Positions 25,668 to 35,337 of a stretch of 64,000 nucleotides of DNA are shown in pieces; the stretch's first letter is position 1, and every line of letters starts with the position of its first letter. The position numbers and the translations under genes were made by a program. The notes under the pieces were generated by a model. The model had not been told where the DNA came from. It ran no database searches and saw only the letters and a program-made list of their open reading frames with translations. Source of the stretch: JASHPR01 sp963795055 (lineage in GTDB: Bacteria; Actinomycetota; Actinomycetes; Streptosporangiales; Streptosporangiaceae); contig CAWCGJ010000043.1 in the NCBI GenBank assembly GCA_963795055.1, forward strand, positions 62,001 to 126,000, given 5' to 3'.

Positions 25668-25742
25668 AGCTTGCCCTCGCTCATTCCTCGGCGATCAGCG
25701 CCCCGCCGGCGTAGCCCGCTTCGTCCGCCGATCACGCACAGC

Positions 25743-25779
25743 GTACGTGGGCCGTCAGGGGAGGATGAAAAAGGCTCAC
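25743..25779. repeat. Half copy of the interspersed inverted-repeat element
   Basis: The segment GTACGTGGGCC, GGGGAGGATGAAAAAGG and CTCACC matches the right half of the element at 39627-39668 (same order: GTACGTGGGC, GGGGAGGATGAAAGG, TTCAC). The left arm is missing. It sits upstream of menA in the gap before the NERD gene. Confidence 0.6.
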
Positions 25780-25903
25780 CAATTCGGCGCGCTGGCCTGC
25801 TGGTTCCCGGGGTCGCTCGGCCAGGCGGCGGATCGGCACCCGGACCCAGGTTGCTCCGCGGGCGGGATCGGGGGCCGGGCCCGGGCGGCTGGCTGGGCCG
25901 GGA

Positions 25904-26701
25904 TCAGCGGGCCGGCGGCAGGGCCCGGGCGGCGGCGGCGCGGATGCCCTCGATCTGCCCGGCGTCGAGCCGGGAACCGCGGCTGCTCCTGGTCTGGCGC
26001 CTGAAGTACTTCCGCACCCGGCGGCCGCCGAACACGTCCACGCCGTCCAGGCTGGCCACGGTCCACGGGATCCTGGGCCCGTAGATGGCCATCGCGGGAC
26101 GGACGCTGATCCCCTTACCGAGCGCGCGGCTCAGGTGGCCGGCGGCCTGCGCGGACTCCCAGGTGGCGTGGACCAGCCGCTCTTCCTGGCTGAACGGCCC
26201 GTGGTAGAGCACGCCAGCGGACGAGGTGTTCCGGACCGGCAGCCTGCGGTCCCAGCGCTCGGAATCGAGGGCGAACACGCCGGCGGGCCCGATAACCAGG
26301 TGGTCGAGCACCGAGTCGCTGCCCGGGATCGCGCGCCGGTGCAGCGCGACGTACCCGGCGGGCCTGAGCAGGAACAGGCGGCGTCTGGTGCGCCGCTGCG
26401 CCGTGGTGACCTGGACGGCCGCGATCCTCGAGCGGTAGACCGTGTCGGCGATGGCGACGAAGGCCGCGGCGGTGACCCCGAGCCGCCAGCCCTGCCAGAT
26501 CATGACGGCGATCCCCGCCGCCGCGGCCAGCACGGCCCGGCCGATCCACAGCGGCAGCCGCGGGTCGCTGGCCAGGCCGCCGAGCAGGGGGCGGGGCGCG
26601 GGAACGAGGCTGCGAACGGCCTGGCCCCGCGCTCTCGCGCTCGTCCCAGCCGGGGACGCCGGCCGGGTGCCGTTGGCCTCCGGCCCGGTTTCGGAGTCCA
26701 C
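25904..26701 (-). CDS. NERD-domain membrane protein
   Basis: The 265-residue protein has two adjacent hydrophobic segments (about residues 50-88) and a C-terminal nuclease-related domain (NERD). The signature is LDHLVIGPAGVFALDSERWDRR near residue 140. NERD domains share the PD-(D/E)xK-like fold, but many are not proven nucleases. The last 40 residues are basic. It stands alone between menA and the divergent amidase. The role is unknown. Confidence 0.75.
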   Translation of the reverse strand: MDSETGPEANGTRPASPAGTSARARGQAVRSLVPAPRPLLGGLASDPRLPLWIGRAVLAAAAGIAVMIWQGWRLGVTAAAFVAIADTVYRSRIAAVQVTTAQRRTRRRLFLLRPAGYVALHRRAIPGSDSVLDHLVIGPAGVFALDSERWDRRLPVRNTSSAGVLYHGPFSQEERLVHATWESAQAAGHLSRALGKGISVRPAMAIYGPRIPWTVASLDGVDVFGGRRVRKYFRRQTRSSRGSRLDAGQIEGIRAAAARALPPAR

Positions 26702-26807
26702 AGGCCCAGCGTAATCGAGCCCCGCCTGGCGACCGTGTACCCCGGGCGTGAGCGCTGGCCGGGTCGCTGCTGGACCGCGAGACGCGGCCCGTCTACTGTT
26801 CGGTCAC

Positions 26808-28238
26808 GTGACCCAAATTCATGACCTGACCGTAACCGAGCTCGCCGCGGCGATCCGCGAGGGCCAGCTGTCACCGGTCGAGATCACCGACCATTACCTG
26901 GACCGGATAGACCGCCTCGGCGAGCAGGTCGGGGCCTTCTACACGGTGACGCATGACCTGGCCCGCCAGGAGGCCGCCGCGGCCGAGAAAGCCGTGGCGC
27001 AGGCCCGCCGGGACGGGCGTCCCGCGCCCTCCCCGCTGACCGGCATCCCGATCCCGATCAAGGACCTGAACCTGGTCGCGGGCGTCCGCGTGACATTCGG
27101 CAGCACCCTGTTCCAGGACAACATCGCGGATCAGGACGACTACATGGTCGCCAGGCTCCGGTCGGCCGGAATCGTGATCACCGGCAAGACGGCCACCCCG
27201 GAGTTCGGCCTGCCGTGCTACACCGAGACCAGGATCGGGCCGCCGGCCCGCACTCCCTGGGATCTGACCAAATCGGCCGGCGGTTCCAGCGGCGGGGCCG
27301 CGGCCGCGGTCGCGGCCGGGCTGGCGCCCGCCGCGCAGGGCAGCGACGGCGGGGGGTCGATCCGGATCCCGTCGAGCGTCTGCGGGCTGTTCGGCATCAA
27401 GCCCACCCGGGGCCGGGTCTCCGGCGGCCCGCTGTTCCCCGACCTGGCCGGCCTGGCCATCGACGGCCCGATCGCGCGCACGGTCGCGGACGCTGCGCTC
27501 CTGCTCGATGCGATGACCGGCAACCACCTGGGCGACATGTACACGCTGCCTCCGCTGGCCGCCGGCGAGACGTTCCTGGCTCACTCCGGCCGCGAGCCGG
27601 GCAGGCTGCGGATCGGCCGGTCGCGGCAGAGCCCGGTGGCCGGAGCGGATGTCCACCCGGACTGCGTGGCCGCCTACGAGGAGGCCAGCGCGCTGCTGGC
27701 CGGGCTGGGGCATGAGGTCGAGGACGTCGACCTGCCGATCGGCCCCGACGCGGTCCCCATGTTCGAGTTGCTCTGGTACGCGATGGCCACGCTCACCCCC
27801 ATCGACCCGGCGCAGGAGGACCAGCTGCTGCCGTTCACCCGCTACCTGCGCAGGCGGGGCCAGCAGGTCACCGCGGCCGAGCTGCTGTTCGCCGAGGCGT
27901 ACCTGCAGGCGGTCACGCGCGGGGCGCTGGAAGCCCTGAGCGGATACGACGCCGTGCTCTCGCCCACGGTGGCCTCGCCCCCGGTGCCGGTCGGGTACTT
28001 CGACGAGGTGGATCCGGCCGAGAACTTCGAGCGGCAGAAGCGTTTCGCCCCGTACACCGCCGTGTACAACGTGTCCGGGCAGCCCGCTGTGAACGTGCCG
28101 CTGCACCAGACCGCCGAGGGGCTGCCCATCGGCGTCATGCTGGCCGGCCGGATGGGGGAGGAGGGCACGCTGATATCGCTGTCGGCGCAGATCGAGGCCG
28201 CGCGGCCGTGGAAGGACCGTCACCCGCCGATCTGGTGA
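26808..28238 (+). CDS. Amidase signature family enzyme
   Basis: The 476-residue protein has the full Ser-cisSer-Lys amidase core: Lys in GIPIPIKDLN near residue 83, the Gly/Ser-rich SAGGSSGGAAAAVAAGLAP near residue 157, and SDGGGSIRIPSSVCGLFGIKPTRGRVS with the nucleophilic Ser near 182. It resembles stand-alone amidases rather than GatA, since no gatB/gatC lie nearby. GTG 26808 is preferred over the upstream frame because family similarity (VTQIHDLTVTELAAAI) begins there. It is convergent with a lipoprotein gene. Confidence 0.9.
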   Translation: MTQIHDLTVTELAAAIREGQLSPVEITDHYLDRIDRLGEQVGAFYTVTHDLARQEAAAAEKAVAQARRDGRPAPSPLTGIPIPIKDLNLVAGVRVTFGSTLFQDNIADQDDYMVARLRSAGIVITGKTATPEFGLPCYTETRIGPPARTPWDLTKSAGGSSGGAAAAVAAGLAPAAQGSDGGGSIRIPSSVCGLFGIKPTRGRVSGGPLFPDLAGLAIDGPIARTVADAALLLDAMTGNHLGDMYTLPPLAAGETFLAHSGREPGRLRIGRSRQSPVAGADVHPDCVAAYEEASALLAGLGHEVEDVDLPIGPDAVPMFELLWYAMATLTPIDPAQEDQLLPFTRYLRRRGQQVTAAELLFAEAYLQAVTRGALEALSGYDAVLSPTVASPPVPVGYFDEVDPAENFERQKRFAPYTAVYNVSGQPAVNVPLHQTAEGLPIGVMLAGRMGEEGTLISLSAQIEAARPWKDRHPPIW

Positions 28239-28268
28239 GCACGGGCCGGCCGGTGAGCGACGGGCCGG

Positions 28269-29081
28269 TCAGCACCCGCCCGGCGGCCCGGGGACGCCGG
28301 GCCCGAGAGACGGCTGGTCGACCAGGCCCACGGCCGAGTTGCGCAGCACCGCGCCGAAATGCACGACGTACCACCGGCCCCGCCACGAGATCAGGGACGC
28401 GATCCCGAAGGACCGCAGCTGCCCGCCCAGCCGGTACACGACCCGGGCCCCGGCCACGTGCCAGTAGCCGATCGCGTTCTCGCAGACACCAGGCACTATC
28501 CAGCTGGCCTGCTGCGAGGGGACGATCACCCGTACCAGGGCGGCCTGATGCGCGCCGTGCCGGAGCAGGTCGTGCGCGGCCACGACATCGAGCCGGAAAG
28601 CGTCCCACAGCCGGTCCCGCCAGTCCGCGGCCGGGTCCGCAATGGCCTTGACCTTCTCGTAGGCGCTGAGCGGGAAGAACGCATCCCTGGCGAGCCCCGG
28701 CCTGCCGGTGACCACGGCCGTCCACAGGTCGGTCATCTCCGCGTGGAACACGGCGGTGCCCGCGTGCGGAAAGGCCATCGTCTGCGGCAGGGACGCGGGC
28801 GGCGGCGGCACCGCGATCACGCTCGGCGACGGGGCGGGCCGCGGGGTGCCCGGCGTGCTCGCCGCCGGCGAGGCGCTCGCGGTCCGGGCGGCCGCCCGGG
28901 GACTCGCCGTCCCCGGCGGTGCCGCGCCGCCGGCCGGGCCGGAGGAGCAGCCCGACACCAGCACGGCCAGCGCGGCGAGCGCGGCCAGCGCCGTGGCGGC
29001 GCCCGGCGGGCTGGGCCGCCGGCCGTGTCCTGGCCGGATGCCGCGCTCCGGCCGGCCCGGCCGGTCCGGGGTAAGGTTCAC
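28269..29081 (-). CDS. Predicted lipoprotein of unknown function
   Basis: The 270-residue product has a long, basic N terminus, a hydrophobic stretch (ALAALAALAVLVSG) and a lipobox ending in Cys at about residue 45 (LVSGCSS). A Pro/Ala/Ser-rich linker of about 45 residues follows. The globular part starts near MAFPHAGTAVFHAEMTDLWTAV and contains LARDAFFPLSAYEKVKAI, DWRDRL and WRGRWYVVHFGAVL. I do not recognise the family precisely; similar secreted proteins are common in actinobacteria. It is divergent from another lipoprotein gene across 154 bases. Confidence 0.75.
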   Translation of the reverse strand: MNLTPDRPGRPERGIRPGHGRRPSPPGAATALAALAALAVLVSGCSSGPAGGAAPPGTASPRAAARTASASPAASTPGTPRPAPSPSVIAVPPPPASLPQTMAFPHAGTAVFHAEMTDLWTAVVTGRPGLARDAFFPLSAYEKVKAIADPAADWRDRLWDAFRLDVVAAHDLLRHGAHQAALVRVIVPSQQASWIVPGVCENAIGYWHVAGARVVYRLGGQLRSFGIASLISWRGRWYVVHFGAVLRNSAVGLVDQPSLGPGVPGPPGGC

Positions 29082-29235
29082 CCTTGCATCCTCGGCGAAC
29101 AGGCAGGCGCAGTGCAGCGTTTGCTCAAGCTGGCCGGCGAGATTTCTCTGCGTTGCCGCGATCGGGCAGCAGAAATAACGGCGGGTGCCCCGAGGGCGGG
29201 GGGGTATCGGCCTGTGTCCAGCCTAGGAGAATTCT

Positions 29236-29820
29236 GTGTCTAGCAGGCTTTTTCACCGTCCAGGCATTCACGCGGGTACGTCGTTGAGGGTCATGAGCGT
29301 GATCGGCGGGTGCGCCCTGGTGGCGCTGCTGGCGTCGGGCTGCGGCGGCGCGACCGCCGCCCCGGCGGCCTCCTCGGTCTCGGCCAAGCCGAGCCCGGGG
29401 GCGAGCGCCTACCTCACCTGTCTGCGCCAGCACGGGGTCAACGTCCCCACCACCCGGCCCACGGCCCGGCCCTCGGTGCGGCCCTCGGTGCGCCCGAGCG
29501 GCGGGTTCACGGCCAACCCCGCGATGCAGAAGGCCAGGCAGGCGTGCGCGTCGCTGCGCCCGGCCGGCGGGTTCGGCGGGTTCGGCGGCGGCCAGTTCGC
29601 GGCGGCGTTCCAGGCGTTCCGCAGCTGCATGGCCGCGCACGGCCAGACGATCCCGACCACCCGGCCGACGGCGCCGCCCACGACCGCGCCGTCGCCCGGC
29701 GCCGACCGCTTCCTCAACGGTCTGAACCCCAGCGACCCGAAGGTCGCCGCCGCGCTGAAGGCCTGCCAGTCCAAGCTGCCCACGTTCCCGCGCGCCACCC
29801 CGTCCCCGTCGGCCAGCTGA
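29236..29820 (+). CDS. Predicted lipoprotein with duplicated cysteine motif
   Basis: The 194-residue product has a signal peptide (VIGGCALVALLASGC) with the lipobox Cys at about residue 36. The mature part contains two related halves. Each has a Cys-x-x-His-Gly element (YLTCLRQHGVNVPTTRPT and FRSCMAAHGQTIPTTRPT) followed by a second Cys element (ARQACASLRP and ALKACQSKLP). Pro/Ser/Thr-rich linkers separate them. GTG 29236 follows an AGGAGA ribosome site; ATG 29293 is possible but leaves a short signal. The function is unknown; paired Cys suggest disulfides or ligand binding. Confidence 0.75.
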   Translation: MSSRLFHRPGIHAGTSLRVMSVIGGCALVALLASGCGGATAAPAASSVSAKPSPGASAYLTCLRQHGVNVPTTRPTARPSVRPSVRPSGGFTANPAMQKARQACASLRPAGGFGGFGGGQFAAAFQAFRSCMAAHGQTIPTTRPTAPPTTAPSPGADRFLNGLNPSDPKVAAALKACQSKLPTFPRATPSPSAS

Positions 29821-29889
29821 CGCTCCGCCCGGGCCGGTCACACCAGCCCGGCGTCAGCCCGTCGGGCCGTGCTCGGCACGATAGGGAGC

Positions 29890-31743
29890 ATGACTGACCC
29901 CGAGCTGATCCGGCGGGCCGAGGCCGCCGGAGTCGCGCCCTGCTACTCGGACTGGCGCCACGAGCGGGTCGAGGTGGGCGAGGACACCCTCGCCGCGATC
30001 CTGGACGCGCTGGACGCGCTGGACGAGAAGGCCCAGCGGGCCGAGCCGGCCGGGCGGGAAGCCCCGGACCGCGGGCCCGATGCCGCGGTCGGCCCGCGGG
30101 GGAGCGGGCGGCCGCGCCTCCCGGACCGCCGGTCCTGGGGGTTCACCGTCCAGCTCTACTCGGTCAGGTCCCGGCGGTCGTGGGGCCACGGCGACCTTCG
30201 CGACCTGGCCGACCTGGCCGCCTGGAGCGCCCGTGCCCTGGGCGCGGGCTTCATGCTGATCAACCCGCTGCACGCCGCCGAGCCGCTGCCGCCGATCAGC
30301 CCGTCCCCCTACCTCCCGATGACCAGGAGGTATATCAGCCCGCTCTACCTGCGGATCGAGGATATTCCCGAGTACCAACGGCTCGATGCGGGGCAGCGGG
30401 AGCGGATCGACAAGCTGGCGGCCCCGCTCCGGGCCGGCAACACCAGCGCCGGCCTCATTGACCGGGACGCGGTCTGGGCCGCGAAACGCGAGGCCCTGGA
30501 GATCATCCACCAGGCGCCGCTCAGCGACCGGCAGCGCGAGGACTACCGGCGTTTCCGCCGCCGCGAGGGCCGCGACCTCGAGGACTGGACCTCCTGGTGC
30601 GTCCGCACGGAGCGTCACGGGCCGGACTGGCGGTCCTGGCCGGCGTCGGACCGCGATCCCGCCAGCGCCGGGGCGCCCGGCCGGGCCGGGGCGGATGCCG
30701 CGGACTTCCACGCCTGGCTGCAATGGCACGCCGACGCCCAGCTGGCCGACGCGCAACGGGCGGCGCTCGCCGCGGGCATGGATACCGGGATCATCGCGGA
30801 CCTGGCGGTGGGCGCGCACCCGGGCGGCGCGGACGCGTGGGCGCACCAGGACCTGCTGGTCGGCGGGCTGTCCGTGGGCGCGCCGCCGGACGAGTTCAAC
30901 CAGCGCGGGCAGGACTGGTCGCAGCCGCCGTGGCACCCGGGGCGGCTGGCCGCGACCGGCTACCGGCCGATGGCCGATCTGTTCGCCGCGGCGCTGCGGC
31001 GCGCGGGCGGGCTGCGGGTCGACCACGTGATGGGGCTGATGCGGCTGTGGTGCGTGCCGCAGGGAATGCCACCCGACCGCGGTGCCTACCTCCGCTACGA
31101 CCACCTGGCCACGGTGGCCGGGCTCGCGGGCCAGGCGGCGCGGGCCGGGGCCCTGGCCATCGGCGAGGACCTCGGCACCGTCGACGAGTGGATCCGCCGC
31201 TACCTGGCGGGCCGTGGGATCATGGGCACGGACCTGCTGTGGTTCGCCCGGGAGCCGGACGGCACGCCGATGGCCCCGGAGCGCTGGCGCCGCGCCAGCA
31301 TGGCGACCGTCGGCACTCACGACCTGCCGCCGGTCGCCGCGTTCCGCACCGGCGACCAGGTGACCGTGCGGGCCGAGCTTGGGCTGCTGAAACGCCCAGA
31401 AGATTCCGAACGTCACGACGCGGCGCTGATGCTGGCCCGCTGGCGGGACGCGCTCGCGGGCCAGGGGCTGATCGCGGCCGGGCCGCTGCCCGGACCCGAC
31501 GAGTTCACCGTGGCGTTGTACGCCTACCTGGCCCGGACACCGGCGCTGCTGGTCGGCGTCTCGCTGGCCGACGCCGTCGGCGACCGCCGCGCCCAGAATG
31601 TCCCGGGCACCAGCGACGAGTACCCGAACTGGCGGATACCGCTCTGCGACGCCGGCGGCCGGGCGGTGCTGCTCGAGGACCTGCCCGGCCTGCCGCTGGT
31701 CGGGGCCGTGGCCGCGGCCGCCGCGGGCCTGCCGCTCCCGTAG
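29890..31743 (+). CDS. malQ: 4-alpha-glucanotransferase
   Basis: MalQ disproportionates maltodextrins. The 617-residue GH77 enzyme shows the N-terminal GVAPCYSDWRHERVEV motif typical of actinobacterial MalQ, the LINPLHA and SPSPYLP(M)TRR motifs, GLRVDHVMGLMRLWCVP near residue 377 with the catalytic Asp, IGEDLGTVDEW with the acid/base Glu near residue 425, and GTHDLPPVAAF. ATG 29890 is chosen over the upstream frame because it matches the family start and follows AGGGAG. It is followed 11 bases later by a methyltransferase gene. No glycogen genes are adjacent. Confidence 0.93.
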   Translation: MTDPELIRRAEAAGVAPCYSDWRHERVEVGEDTLAAILDALDALDEKAQRAEPAGREAPDRGPDAAVGPRGSGRPRLPDRRSWGFTVQLYSVRSRRSWGHGDLRDLADLAAWSARALGAGFMLINPLHAAEPLPPISPSPYLPMTRRYISPLYLRIEDIPEYQRLDAGQRERIDKLAAPLRAGNTSAGLIDRDAVWAAKREALEIIHQAPLSDRQREDYRRFRRREGRDLEDWTSWCVRTERHGPDWRSWPASDRDPASAGAPGRAGADAADFHAWLQWHADAQLADAQRAALAAGMDTGIIADLAVGAHPGGADAWAHQDLLVGGLSVGAPPDEFNQRGQDWSQPPWHPGRLAATGYRPMADLFAAALRRAGGLRVDHVMGLMRLWCVPQGMPPDRGAYLRYDHLATVAGLAGQAARAGALAIGEDLGTVDEWIRRYLAGRGIMGTDLLWFAREPDGTPMAPERWRRASMATVGTHDLPPVAAFRTGDQVTVRAELGLLKRPEDSERHDAALMLARWRDALAGQGLIAAGPLPGPDEFTVALYAYLARTPALLVGVSLADAVGDRRAQNVPGTSDEYPNWRIPLCDAGGRAVLLEDLPGLPLVGAVAAAAAGLPLP

Positions 31744-31754
31744 GCTTGGCCCAC

Positions 31755-32558
31755 ATGAGCTCCGGAGAGGCCGAGTCACCGGCTTTCGACACCAGCGTGG
31801 CGCACATCGCCCGCGTGTATGACTACTGGCTGGGCGGCAAGGACAACTACCCCGTGGACCGGGAGGTCGGCGAGCGGGTGATGCAGGCCTACCCGGACAT
31901 CGTCTACTCGGTCCGGGCCAACCGGGCGTTCCTGGCCCGGGTGGTGCAGTACCTGGTCAACGAGGCTGGCATCAGGCAGTTCCTCGACATCGGGACCGGC
32001 ATCCCGACCGCGAACAACACTCACGAGGTCGCCCAGTCGGCGGCGCCGGAATGCCGGGTGGTCTACGTCGACAACGACCCGATCGTCCTCGCCCACGCCC
32101 GGGCGCTACTGACCAGCGACCCCGCGGGCTCATGCGACTACATCGAAGCCGACCTGCGCGACACCGGGGACACGCTGGCCCGGGCGGCGCAGACGCTGGA
32201 CTTCTCCGAGCCCGTGGCCGTCATGCTGCTGGGAATTCTGCACATGATCCCCGATCAGGCCGACCCTTACGCGATCGCCGCCGAACTGATGCGGACCATG
32301 CCCGCGGGCAGCTTCCTCGCCATCTCCCATCCGGCTTCCGACATTGACGCCGCAGAGGGCGCCGAGGCGGCCCGGCGCTACAACGCCCAGGCCGCCGAGC
32401 CGGCGACGTTCCGGTCACACGCCGAGGTCGCGGCGCTGTTCGACGGGCTGGACCTGGTGGAGCCCGGCGTGGTTCGCGTACCGGAATGGCGCCCGCGCTC
32501 GGAGATCGAGGCCAAAAGCCCGTCGAACCTGTGGGGCGGGGTAGCCCGGAAGCGTTGA
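31755..32558 (+). CDS. SAM-dependent methyltransferase (DUF574 / Methyltransf_19)
   Basis: The 267-residue protein has the DUF574 hallmark HIARVYDYWLGGKDNYPVDREVGERV near residue 17, then the SAM-binding FLDIGTGIPTANNTHEVAQ near residue 76 and VVYVDNDPIVLAHARALL. The family is large in Streptomyces and relatives; its substrate is unknown. It begins at ATG 31755, 11 bases after malQ, so co-transcription is likely. A hairpin terminator follows 12 bases after the stop. Confidence 0.9.
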   Translation: MSSGEAESPAFDTSVAHIARVYDYWLGGKDNYPVDREVGERVMQAYPDIVYSVRANRAFLARVVQYLVNEAGIRQFLDIGTGIPTANNTHEVAQSAAPECRVVYVDNDPIVLAHARALLTSDPAGSCDYIEADLRDTGDTLARAAQTLDFSEPVAVMLLGILHMIPDQADPYAIAAELMRTMPAGSFLAISHPASDIDAAEGAEAARRYNAQAAEPATFRSHAEVAALFDGLDLVEPGVVRVPEWRPRSEIEAKSPSNLWGGVARKR

Positions 32559-32570
32559 CACTCGGGGCTG

Positions 32571-32593
32571 GATCGCCGCCGTCGGCGGTGATC
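32571..32593 (+). terminator. Hairpin terminator after the methyltransferase gene
   Basis: A 10-bp stem GATCGCCGCC / GGCGGTGATC (one G-T pair) with a GTC loop lies 12 bases after the stop. Only a weak T-rich stretch follows (GTTCCGACTCTTC). It separates the + gene from the convergent pepN. Confidence 0.65.
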
Positions 32594-32678
32594 GTTCCGA
32601 CTCTTCATTGGATCCGTGGGTGCAAAACCGTCTAAAATGGGTGATCCGCTGACTCGATCGCGTGAAAAGTGGCGGTGA

Positions 32679-35226
32679 TCAAGAGTTGGCCGCCTCGGCG
32701 TCGCGCCGGCGGCAGCGCAGCGCGCGGGCCACGTCGTCGCGGCCCTCGGCCAGCAGCCGGCGCAGCGCTGCGGGCGGGCTGGTCCGCTCGAGGTAGTCGT
32801 CGGCGAGCGCGATGGCCTCGGGCGTGATCTTCCACGACGGGTAGGCGTACACCGCGAAGTGCTGGGCCATGTCCGAGCTCCAGTCCCGCCAGATGCCGGC
32901 CACGACGTCGAAGTAGCGCGCCACGTACGGGTCCAGCAGGTCGTCGGCGTCGGGGTCGGCGAAGCCGCGCAGCGTCGCGCGGAACGTCGCGTTCGACAGC
33001 TGCCCGCCGGTGATCGCAGCCCAGGCTTCCTCCTTGGCCGCCGGGTCCGGGATCGCGGCGCGGCAGGCCGCGGCGTGCCGGGCGCCCGCGTCCGTGGCGT
33101 CCCTGGCCAGCTCGGCATCGATCTCGTCGGGCCCCGCGGCGCCGCGGCTGACCAGCCGGTACAGCAGCTGCCAGCGCAGGTCGGTGTCGACCGCCAGGCC
33201 CGGCACCGTCGCGGAGCCGGCGAGCAGCCCGGCCAGCAGAGCCAGGTCACCGGGGGAGGTGGCCACCCCGGTGAGCGCCTGGGCGTAGGCGAGCTGGCGA
33301 TCCGAGGCAGGCTCGGCGCGCTGCAGCAGGTCGCGCAGCTTACCGGCGATCTGCTCCAGCCCGGTGGCCCGCCAGTCCGGATCGGCGAACCGGCGCGCCG
33401 CGGTCGCGGCCTGGCGCAGCACCGTCTGCGCGACCGTGATGTCCCCGATCGCGTCCACGCCGGCTGAGGACCAGGCTCACGTAGTCACGCGCGGCCATCT
33501 CCGCATCGCGGCACATGTCCCACGTGGCGGCCCAGCACAGCGCGGCCGGGAGCGAGTCGGTGAACTCGCCGATGCCGCTGATCAGCGTGCGCAGCGAATG
33601 ATCGTCCAGCCGGATCTTGGCGTAGCTCAGGTCGTCGTCGTTGACGAGCACCAGGTCGGGGCGGAGCTGGCCGACCAGTTCCGGTACCTCGGTGCGCTCG
33701 CCGTCGATGTCGATCTCGACCCGGTGCCGCCGGGCCAGCCCGGTCTCGCCGCGGTCATACAGCCCGATCGCGATGCGGTGCGGGCGGAGCACCGGATGGC
33801 TCGCCGGCGCTTCCTGGAGGACCGCGAACTCGGCGAACCGGCCCTCGGGGTCGCACCGGTACTCGGGTCGCAGCGTGTTCACCCCGGCGGTCTCCAGCCA
33901 TTCCTTCGACCAGCTGGACAGGTCCCGTCCCGAGGCCTCCTCCAGGGCCGCGAGCAGGTCGCCGAGCGTTGCGTTGCCCCAGGCGTGCTGCTCGAAGTAG
34001 CGGCGCACCCCGGCCACGAAGTTCGGGCGGCCGACGTGGGCGACCAGCTGCTTGATGACGGCGGCGCCCTTGGCGTAGGTGATCCCGTCGAAGTTCACCT
34101 CGACGGCCGCGATGTCGGGGATGTCCGCGGCGATCGGGTGCGTGGACGGCAGCTGGTCCTGACGGTAGGCCCAGGCCTTCCAGACCTGGGCGAAGGTGGT
34201 CCACGCGCCGGTCCAGCGGGTGGCCTCGGCCTGCGCCGCGGTGCCGGCCCAGGTGGCGAAGGACTCGTTCAGCCACAGGTCGTCCCACCAGCGCATGGTG
34301 ACCAGGTCGCCGAACCACATGTGGGCCATCTCGTGCAGGATCGTCTCGGCGCGGGACTCCCGGATGGCATCGGTCACTCGCGACCGGAACACGTAGGCCT
34401 CGACGAAGGTGACGCAGCCGGCGTTCTCCATCGCCCCGGCGTTGTACTCCGGCACGAACAGCTGGTCGTACTTGCCGAACGGGTAGCGCACGCCGAACGT
34501 CTCGTGGAAGTAGTCGAAGCCCTGCCCGGTCACCTCGAAGATCTCGTCCGGGTCCAGGTAGCTGGCCAGCGACTGCCGGCAGAAGATGCCGAGCGGGATG
34601 CCGTCGTGCTCGTCGCGCACCGCGTGGTAGGGGCCGGCCGCCACCGCGGTGATGTAGGTCGAGAGCATCGGGGTGGACAGGAACGACCAGCGCGTGGTTT
34701 CCCCTGGCCCCCGCACGTCGGTCGCCGACGGCGCCATGTTCGAGATCACCTGCCAGCCCGGCTGGGCGGTGACCTCGAACTGGAACGTGGCCTTCAGGTC
34801 CGGCTGGTCGAAGCAGGCGTAAACGCGGTGCGCGTGGAACGTCTCGAAGTCGGTGTACATGTACACGGCGCCGTCGGCCGGGTCGGTGAACCGGTGCAGG
34901 CCCTCGCCCGTGCGTGAGTAGGCGCACTCGGCGGCCACCCGCAACTCGTTGCGTTCGGCCAGGCCGTCCAGCCTGATCCGGTTCCCGTCGAAGTTCTCCG
35001 GGCCGACGCGGGCGCCGTTCAGCGTGATCTCGTGGACCGTCGGCGCCGACAAGTCGATGAACGTCGACGCCCCCGGGCTGGCGCACCGGAAGCTGACCGC
35101 GGTCACCGAGCCGAACGTCAGGTCATCACCGGTCAGGTCGAGCTCGACGCGGTAGGAATCTACGTCGAGCAGGCGTGAGCGTTCCCGCGCCTCGTCGCGC
35201 GTGAGGTTGCTGGCCACGGCAGGCAT
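32679..35226 (-). CDS. pepN: Aminopeptidase N, frame interrupted by an apparent 1-base insertion
   Basis: This M1 zinc aminopeptidase would be about 849 residues. Start ATG 35226. The first frame contains the GAMEN exopeptidase motif (residues 264-268) and the zinc site HEMAH (298-302) followed by the downstream Glu in LWLNESFATWAG. At about 33458-33480 the frame shifts; the remaining 260 residues (VDAIGDITVAQTVLRQ onward) are an ERAP1-like C-terminal domain in the second frame. One extra base explains the shift (LVLSGVDAIGD is restored by removing one C). The neighbours, the DsbA-like gene and rpiB, match the Mycobacterium tuberculosis Rv2465c-Rv2467 order. Sequence error is likely. Confidence 0.92.
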
Positions 35227-35337
35227 CCCTTTCCCGGATTGGCGTTCGGAGCATAATCGCATGTCGGCCGGCGGAATGACCTGGGCCACCCCCCGGTTGT
35301 TAGGGGCGTTACCCCTACTTTGTCCGAAGGAGCGTGC

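Noticed and set aside
28239..28268. GC-rich inverted repeats between the amidase and lipoprotein genes as a terminator
   Set aside because: Arms are short and overlap the coding ends; no clear stem could be assigned.
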